From assembly GCA_001972305.1 (NCBI GenBank), contig BDDD01000980.1, forward strand, positions 62,001 through 126,000: 64,000 nucleotides of DNA. The letters run 5' to 3'. Made by a program: the position numbers and the translations under genes. The notes beneath the pieces are model-generated. The model made no database searches. It was not told the DNA's origin and saw nothing but the letters and a program-made list of their open reading frames with translations. Source of the DNA: Cephalotus follicularis (taxonomy: Eukaryota; Streptophyta; Magnoliopsida; Oxalidales; Cephalotaceae). Positions 57,201 to 64,000 of the stretch are shown here, in pieces (within the stretch, counting starts at the first letter, position 1; each line of letters begins with the position of its first letter).

Positions 57201-57810
57201 CTACTGTACTGTTATTGCATACATATATTTTTCCTATATATGTACCCACTGTTATCTTTACTGTACTGCTAAAATATATATAATTTCACATATATATATA
57301 AATTGGTATTTCCTGCACTGCATCATTTGTGCATACATCACATGACATGCATTTAATATTGATCCCGAACTACTTTTATGACTTAGCCGAGTGAGGATAA
57401 AGGCTAACCCCCTACTTTACAGATTGATGCAGTGGACCTGTTGGACTAGCTTGGACGGACAACAAGCCTTTATGTATTGTTGTTGGTTTTACGTTCTTCT
57501 GTTTTGTAATAACTGTTTTGGTTAAACGATTGCTGATGTACCGTACTTATGGCTTCGTTTAACGATGGGTTGTATCAATGTATTATGGATCATGCTCCGT
57601 TTTGTGGGCTTCTAACAATGACAGATTCGTTTTGAGTAGCGTGCAGTATGGGATGCACGTTACGTATTTTCAGCTTATGAATCTTATGCTTCCGCAACTG
57701 ATGTCTTGTTAAAAGTTTAAATTTATTTTATGGCTTTTGCATAAGCTGAATATTTATGTTAATTGCCTTTACCGCTTTAATGTTGTCTTACCGAAACTGG
57801 GGCGTGACAG

Positions 57811-59030
57811 AATCCTCCAATATTCAATGGTGAGTTGAATGCAACTGTGGCAGAGCAGTGGATTAGAGATCTGGAGAAAATATTTGCTGCCTTGGAGTGC
57901 ACTGATGAACATAAACTCAACTTTGCCGTATACCACTTATGGGGCGAGGCTACCTATTGGTGGGAAAGAGCTGAAGCAAAGTGGGAATCTCGTAGACTTG
58001 ACAGGACTTGGGACATTTCAGTCTGAGTTCCTTGCAGCTTATGTACCTCAGATAGAGCGTGATCGGAGGGAGACCGAACTGATGGAGTTACGTAAAGCGG
58101 ATATGACTGTAGCTCAGTACCCGACTAGATTTGTGGAGCTGGCAAGACACACACCTTATATGGTGGAGGGTGAATCGCGAATGATCCGAAGGTTTCTGAA
58201 AGGCTTTCGACCTGACATCAGATCTAAACTGTTATTGCTACAACTAACTTCTTTTGTAGATACTGTTGAAAGGGCGATGATTCTGGAAGCCGATGCAAAT
58301 GAAAGGAGAGCGGAGCGGTCTCGTACTAATCAATCGAAGCCCGCACAATCACAGGGGTAGGGAATTAACAATCCTGCTAAATCGTCAAAGTCTGGTAACC
58401 GGGGGCATGGAGGTTCTCGACGTATTCATTCATGATCAAGGACTCCTAGCCAAAGCAGTCTACAGAATTCGGGCGGATGTACTTTATGTGGTCATCAGAA
58501 CCATGATGAGACCGAGTGCAGGAAAAAGATGGGGAAATGCTTGAGGTGTAGTTCATAAGAACATATTCCGAATGGGTGTCCAATGATAAGGGATCAAGCA
58601 CGCGGACAACCGGGGAGTGCTAGTGCGAGTGGTAGTGTTGTGGCTGCTCAACCGCGGAAGGATACCAGAAAAGGGATTGTGAAAGGTAGGGTCTACACCT
58701 TATCTAGAGATGATGTGCCAGAATCTACTACTGTTGTGGGAGGTACCATTTTTATATCTGGCATACTAGCTCATGTATTGATTGACCCTGGTGCGACACA
58801 TTCATTCATTGCATATGAATTTGCTTACAACTTGCATGGTGTTACTTCTAGATTACCATATGTATTGGAGGTGAGTACTCCAGCTGGTACTTGTCTTCTA
58901 TCTGACACTATAATGAAAATTTGTGAGATCATGGTAGCTGGGATTCAGTTATCTGCTGACTTGATAGTGTTGCTTATCCGTGATTTTGATGTAATCTTGG
59001 GGATGGACTAGCTGTATGCTCATCATGCTT
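57811..59030 (+). pseudogene. Element K Gag and protease, broken
   Basis: Starts mid-capsid: NPPIFNGELNATVAEQWIRD, VYHLWGEATYWWERAEAKWE, LDRTWD, a frameshift near 58015, then FQSEFLAAYVPQIERDRRE, ARHTPYMVEGESRMIRRFLKG and FRPDIRSKL. The linker has stops. CTLCGHQNHDETEC and KCLRC form the two knuckles. Protease carries VLIDPGATHSFIAYEF (Asp codon about 58784) and ends DFDVILGMD followed by TAG where relatives have Trp. Gag N-terminus (about 100 residues) is lost at the LTR J joint. Confidence 0.9.
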
Positions 59031-62000
59031 GTGTTGGTTGCTATAACAAGGTGATGACCTTTTATCTTCAAGATGGGACTGAGTGCAAGTTTATCGGAGA
59101 AAAGAATGTTTCTGCTCCGATCATTTCGTATACTCGAGCACAGAAGTATCTCAAGCAAGGATGTGAAGGCTATTTGGCGTATGTGATTGATCATACAAAA
59201 GGTACGCCTAGTATTGAACAAGTTCCTGTTGTATGTGATTTTCCCGATGTGTTTCCGGATGATCTCACTTCGTTGCCACTGGAGAGAGATATAGAGTTCA
59301 GCATTGAACTACTGCCTGGGACTGCTCCTATATCAAAAGCTCCGTACCGAATGGCTCCTGCTGAATTGAAGGAGTTGAAGACTCAATTACAGGATTATCT
59401 TGATAAGGGCTTCATTAGACCGAGTGTGTCACCGTGGGGAGCACCGGTCCTATTTGTGAAAAAGAAGGATGGATCTATGCGACTATGCATCGATTACAGG
59501 TTGCTAAATCACGTAACTGTGAAGAACAAGTATCCTCTGCCACATATTGAGGAATTGTTCGACCAACTGCAAGGCTCTACTGTATTCTCCAAACTTGACC
59601 TGAGAACAGGTTATCATCAGATGAGGATCCGAGAAGGTGATGTGGAGAAGACCACGTTTCGAACCAGATATGGGCATTACGAATTTCTGATACTGCCGTT
59701 TGGTTTGACAAATGCTCATGCAGCCTTTATGTTTTTTATGAATAGAGTGTTCCAACCCTATCTTGACCAGTTTGTCGTTATATTCTTAGACAACATCCTG
59801 ATCTATTCGAAGAGCATTGAGGAACACATGCAGCATTTGAGTATTGTATTGCAGACATTGCGAAAGGAACAGTTATTCGCCAAATTGAGCAAGTGCGTGT
59901 TTTGGCTCGATCATGTGACTTTCCTAGGTCACATTGTGTCGAGTGAAGGATTGTCGGTGGATCCTTCGAAGATAGAGAGTATTGTTGATTGGCCCCAACC
60001 GAGGAGGGTCACTGAGGTTCATAGCTTCTTGGGATTAGTTGGCTACTACCGAAGGTTCATCAAAGGGTTTTCAAAGCTTGCTACACCATTAACACAGTTG
60101 ACTCAGAAGAAGTCAAGTTTTGTGTGAGAAGATTCTTGTGAGGCAAGTTTCCAAGAGTTGAAGAGTCGGTTGATTTCGGGTCCAGTGTTGGCATTACCAG
60201 AGGGCAATGAGGGTTTCACTGTCTATACTGATGCTTCTGGGAAGGGATTGGGATGCGTCCTTATGCAACATGGTAGGGTGATTGCATACACATCAAGAAA
60301 GTTAAATCCGTACGAAGAAAATTATCCCATACACGATCTTGAGTTGGCAGCCATAGTGTTCGCTTTGTAGAAATGGAGGCACTACCTCTATGGTGCTCAA
60401 TTTGAGATCTTCACTGACCATAAAAGTTAAAAGTATTTGTTTTCCCAGAATGAGCTCAACATGAGATAGAGACGGTGGGTGGAGTTCTTTAATGATTACA
60501 ACTGCAACATTCAATACCACCCAGGAAAGGCAAATGTAGTGGCAGATGCGCTGAGTCGCAAGGCAAAGATTACTGGAGCAATGGTCTCACAGTGGAAGCT
60601 ATTGGAGGAATTTCAGAAATGGAATCCGTTCATGGTTTCCCGAGGAGTTGTTGCGAAAAATCTTAGAGCACAACCAGAACTTCTTGAGCGTATTCTGACT
60701 GCTCAGTACATTGACACTGAGTTATGGAGTATTCGTGAGAACCTAGATATTGATTCGGAGTTCTCCATTCATACTGATGGCATACTGAGGTTCTGAGGGA
60801 GGATATGTGTTCCAAATTACGAGAACATCAGGGATGAGCTATTACAACAAGCCCACAAGTCAAAATACAGTGTTCACCCTGGAAGTTCCAAGATATGGCA
60901 TGACCTGAAAAAGAACTACTGGTAGAGTGGTATGAAAAGAGAGATTGTTGAATACGTAGGAAGATGTTTGACCTGTCAGAGAGTGAAGGCTGAACATCAG
61001 AAACCTGCGGGACTGCTACAATCGTTACCGGTAGTTGAGTGGAAATGGGAGCATGTGACCATGGATTTCGTGTCTGGGTTACCAAGGTCACGAAATCAGC
61101 ATGAAGCAGCGTGGGTTGTAGTGGACACGCTCACTAAGTCTACTCACTTTCTTCCAATGAACATGATGTATTCTATCGAGCAGTTGGCTCGATTGTATAT
61201 TCGGGAGATAGTGAGATTACATGGAGTGCCGGTCAGTATTGTTTGTGACCGTGATGCTAGATTCACTTCGAGGTTCTGGAAGAAGTTCCAAACAGCGATG
61301 GGAACAACCTTGAACTTCAGCACTGCATTTCACCCCTAGTCCGACGGACAGTCCGAGTGTACCATTCAGACTCTGGAGGATATGCTGTGGGCTTGCATGA
61401 TTGATTTTGCTGGGAGTTGGGAGGATCATCTGGCACTGATTGAGTTCTCCTACAACAACAGCTTTCACACCAGCATTGGAATGGCTCCCTATGAAGCCTT
61501 GTATGGGAGAAAGTGCAAATCGCTATTTGCTGGGACGAAGTGGGTGAGAGACAAGTGCTAGGACCGGACTTGGTACAAGAGTCTACAGATAAAGTGGAAA
61601 TAATCAAGAAGAGACTACTAGCTACACAAAGTCGGCATAAAAGTTACGCCGATATCAAGAGGAGAAAGCTAGAGTTCGAGAAGGGGGATCATGTTTTCCT
61701 AAAGATCTCGCCTTCGAAAGGGATACACCATTTTGGCCTCAAGGGGAAGTTGGCTCCAAGGTATATCGGACCTTATGAGATATTGGAGAGGGTGGGGGAT
61801 GTGGCATACCAGATTGCACTACCGCCCAGTTTGTCGGGCGTGCATAACGCATTTCATGTTTCCATGTTACGGAAATACATACCCGACCCATCTCACATAT
61901 TGAGCTATGGCCCTGGATTCATCTGTCCTGGATTGTCTTATGAAGGAAGACCGATGAGGATAGTGGATCGAATGGAGAAGGTACTGAGGAATAAGACTAT

Positions 62001-62103
62001 TCCTATGGTAAAAGTACTGTGGTATTTTCATAGAGTAGAGGAAGCTACGGGGGAGCGTGAAGGCGAAATGATGGAGACATTTCCCCACTTGTTCGAAATG
62101 TAA
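59031..62103 (+). pseudogene. Element K Pol, broken
   Basis: [35 protein letters not shown] and a complete [45 protein letters not shown], then FLDN (59783-59794), so the second catalytic Asp is Asn. RNase H ([24 protein letters not shown]), HHCC ([19 protein letters not shown]) and the DDE core ([42 protein letters not shown]) follow. A frameshift lies near 61515. GPYEILERVGDVAYQ, NAFHVSMLRKY and RVEEATGEREGEMME (chromodomain) end at TAA 62101-62103. It is interrupted by many CAG/TGG-to-TAG stops. Confidence 0.92.
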
Positions 62104-62130
62104 GGGCTAAATTCGAGTACGAATTTTCCT

Positions 62131-62144
62131 TAAGGAGGGGGGAA
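62131..62144 (+). other. Polypurine tract of element K
   Basis: TAAGGAGGGGGGAA before TGTAATAACC. Confidence 0.85.
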
Positions 62145-62294
62145 TGTAATAACCGTGATTTCAGTTAATGTATATTGTACAACATTGAATAAAATATGCA
62201 TTTTCTTGAGATTATATGTTGAGATATCATTTGAATAGAATGGAATTGGGATAAATTCTTATATGAAATTAAAGAAATAAAGTTCTGGTGCTAA

Positions 62295-62420
62295 ACCATC
62301 GACACTTAACGCCATACCGTCGACGCTTTGAGCCCAGAAAAGTGTACAAAACGTGCAGTCGAGAGCTGGGTTATGACACACAAACTGTCAATGCCAGAGA
62401 TAAACTGTTGACGCTTTGAA
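62295..62420. repeat. GTCGACGC-type motif cluster, upstream part of LTR K
   Basis: CATCGACACTTAA, CCGTCGACGCTTTG and CTGTTGACGCTTTG. Confidence 0.8.
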
Positions 62421-63369
62421 CGGTGTCAGGACTGTGATACACGCCTGATAGAACAAAGCAGTGGAGCCAAATGGTTCCTTGCAAAACTGAGTGTCCAGCG
62501 ACGTGTCAACCATGCAAGGGAAACATTACCAGCTGTTGATAATGCCAGACTAAGGAGTCTTGCATGTGCTATTCCACCTGCAAGCCTGCATACCTGCAAT
62601 CACAGCAGAAAACATAGAGAAAGAAACAAAGAGTGAAGGCATGCATGAAAGAGAGAGAAATTGTCCACAATGAAAGTTAGAAAACTGAGGAATTAAAGAC
62701 ACGAATTTGAGCCTGTATATCAGCTGATACATGAGCTGATAGAGTGTTAGAAAACACTGAGGATTAGAAAGACAATCTGGACAATTACTAGAGGAATGGC
62801 TAGAGGTTGCATGTAGAAGGAGCTTGGAGTTCAAGTTGAACTTGGAACATCACCTGGAATTGGTAAGTAACCCGAGATTCCTTGATATTGTTATGGTTAT
62901 TAGTTATGAAAATAGACTGAGATTAGATATACCTATCCATTGTTAACATGATTATGAGTAATAACCATGGGATTGGAGATTGAATGTTGGATTAGTTAGA
63001 ATTGGAAGTTGAACTTAGAAATTTAACCATAAGCTTCTGACTCAATTCTTGACGTTATCATGGTTAGATAACTAATTAAACTTACTAGATTGGTATCTAA
63101 AACCGGTAAACATGCAATTGTGTAGATTAATTCTGCAATTTTGGAAGATTGAATTGGTGTGAAGAACATTGGACATAAAGAGAGAAATCAATTCAATTTG
63201 ATTTCGAGATAGCGATTGAGGTAGGGGTTTTGACATGTTTTTGAACATATAACATGTATGATGTGTAGTGATGGTTGGTATATGATTGCATGTTTATTTG
63301 GACTGAGATTGGTATGAATTTATGCATGCTCTGTTTTGTTGCTGCTCTTGGAAAATTGTAAGAACGCCA

Positions 63370-63530
63370 GAAGTGTCGACGCTTAGGTTTAGACAGTCGA
63401 CGCTTTGGTGCGTAAATATCGCATGTTTAAAGCTTAGAATGTCGACGCTTACGCTTTGATAGTGTGTCCAGTGACGACGCTTACTCTCCAACCGTCGACG
63501 CTTGAAGCAAATTGTCGACGCTTTAGAGCA
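63370..63530. repeat. GTCGACGCTT motif array, inner part of LTR K
   Basis: AAGTGTCGACGCTTAGG, CAGTCGACGCTTTGG, AATGTCGACGCTTACG, GTGACGACGCTTAC, CCGTCGACGCTTGAAG and TTGTCGACGCTTTAG. All run in the same direction with a CTT tail. Confidence 0.92.
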
Positions 63531-63740
63531 GTAATTCTGGGAGTGCTTAATTGATTGATTGAATTGGATGTGGTTGTGGTTGTGAATATCCTTGAACTGC
63601 TATATTGCTAGCTGCCATTACTGTTTATTAAAGTAATTACTACGGCTTTATTTAAATTTCAAGGATTATACCAACTTAATGCCTTAAACACAAAGAATGA
63701 TTTTTAGCAAACGGATTTCAGAAAGAAAATCTTATTGGAG

Positions 63741-64000
63741 TGTAGGGTTGAGAGAGTTGCAAACAAATATATAGTGGTTCGGCAAACCTCCTACGTCCAC
63801 TCCCCAAGGCCTCCCCTTGAGTATTTCACTAGTATGCCCCAATCTGGGCTCGAAACTCCAACCGAGCTTCAACGACTTTTGCTCCAACCAAGCGAATACA
63901 AGATTGCTCCCTCCGATCAATACAAGAGACAACCTCTCTTGTTTACATGTAAATTGAAAGTGTTTGAAAGTTTACAAATTCACAACGAATTTGTTTACAA
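63741..64000 (-). mobile_element. Sirevirus-like LTR end (minus orientation), runs off the window
   Basis: On the minus strand the segment GGGAGTGGACGTAGGAGG and CCGAACCACTATA matches GAGAGTGGACGTAGGCAT and CCGAACCACTATAA of LTR D (around 37391-37430). The LTR end (...CA on the minus strand) would be at 63741, after TGGAG. It interrupts LTR K. No coding sequence. Confidence 0.75.

Larger units (their letters stand above)
55407..57809 (+). mobile_element. LTR J: 5'-truncated LTR of the B-type family
   Basis: Begins in sequence equivalent to about base 310 of LTR B (CACGTTAC...CTGAC) and ends GGGGCGTGACA at 57809. Donor-like CGGTAGGGG (GT at 55923), motif array 56165-56490, CTAAC (57404) and TTTACAG (57422). 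A GTGAGGATAAAGGCTAACCC block matches GTGAGGACAAAGGCTAACGC in LTR B. It joins directly to the middle of K's gag, without primer site or leader, so it is not K's own 5' LTR in an intact state. Confidence 0.85.
57811..63740 (+). mobile_element. Element K: Tekay-type, 5'-truncated
   Basis: Gag (N-terminus missing), protease, RT, RNase H, integrase, chromodomain tail, polypurine tract, and a 3' LTR of the E/F family that is cut at 63741 by another LTR. The internal order is complete from mid-gag onward. Highest-quality Pol in the window, but with about ten stops and two frameshifts. Confidence 0.9.
62145..63740 (+). mobile_element. 3' LTR of element K, interrupted at 63741
   Basis: TGTAATAACCGTGATTTCAG; same family as E and F. 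It has motif clusters at 62295-62420 and 63370-63530, but of GTCGACGCTT type, not CAGTCGACTG. Donor-like TTGGTAAGT (GT at 62863). About 1.6 kb of an expected 2.5 kb is present before the insertion. Confidence 0.9.

Noticed and set aside
55407-62103. LTR J as the genuine 5' LTR of element K
   Set aside because: K's 3' LTR belongs to a different family (TGTAATAACC), and J joins mid-gag without primer site or leader.
1-64000. tRNA, rRNA or other structural RNA genes
   Set aside because: No cloverleaf, A/B box pair or ribosomal segment was recognised; the TGGTATCAGAGC strings are primer sites, not tRNA genes.

Overview
This window is repeat-dense nuclear DNA of a flowering plant. I found no host gene. 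The repeats are Ty3/gypsy chromovirus elements of the Tekay/Del type (long 2-3 kb LTRs, an integrase followed by a chromodomain, a tRNA-Met-type primer site), one Ty3/gypsy Tat/Ogre-type element, one Ty1/copia Sirevirus-like element, part of a second Sirevirus-like LTR, and one CACTA-type terminus. A 75-base run of N (54709-54783) shows the sequence comes from a scaffolded assembly. The species cannot be told from the sequence.

Layout. (1) 1-1516: an LTR in minus orientation that interrupts element A. (2) 1517-8059: element A, the 3' part of a Tekay-type element (broken gag-pol plus 3' LTR). (3) 8242-10605: a solo LTR with 5-bp target-site duplications (TSD) GGTGA. (4) about 11.6-50.7 kb: a minus-strand Tat/Ogre-type element broken into four coding pieces (12157-12702, 15996-16426, 25839-26753, 49848-50737) by three insertions. 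These are a 3.3-kb solo LTR (12703-15995), element B (16427-25838, containing a further solo LTR at 21634-23569) and element C (26754-49842). Element C carries Sirevirus-like element D (28704-37564) in its 5' LTR, solo LTR G (38989-40974) in gag and solo LTR F (43793-46263) in integrase. D in turn carries solo LTR E (30409-32916). Nesting is four deep: Tat > C > D > E. (5) 50738-51755: a CACTA-like terminus inside the Tat reverse transcriptase, cut by the 5' LTR of element H (51756-55406, with the N gap). (6) 55407-57809: a 5'-truncated LTR J, then element K (57811-63740, broken gag-pol and 3' LTR), then a minus-strand Sirevirus-like LTR from 63741 to the end.

All coding regions are broken by stop codons, frameshifts or deletions, so nothing here is autonomous as it stands. 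Insertion order is well supported: six solo LTRs have perfect or 4-of-5 TSDs, and removing them restores reading frames or matches an uninterrupted paralogous copy.

Three patterns go beyond routine repeat annotation. First, almost every LTR has the same order of signals: TATA-like box, GGTAAG/GGTGAG donor about 150-250 bp downstream, then, usually 1-1.8 kb further on, a CTAAC/CTAAT box followed by a pyrimidine-rich CAG. That looks like an intron inside the LTR. Second, many LTRs from both superfamilies carry arrays of a short palindrome with core GTCGAC or GTCAAC, and the flanking bases of this motif differ between elements of the same family. Third, element D has a Gag and a second ORF resembling the plant 'putative plant transposon protein' family, but no protease, integrase or reverse transcriptase. 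That second ORF has its own TATA box and palindrome array just upstream.
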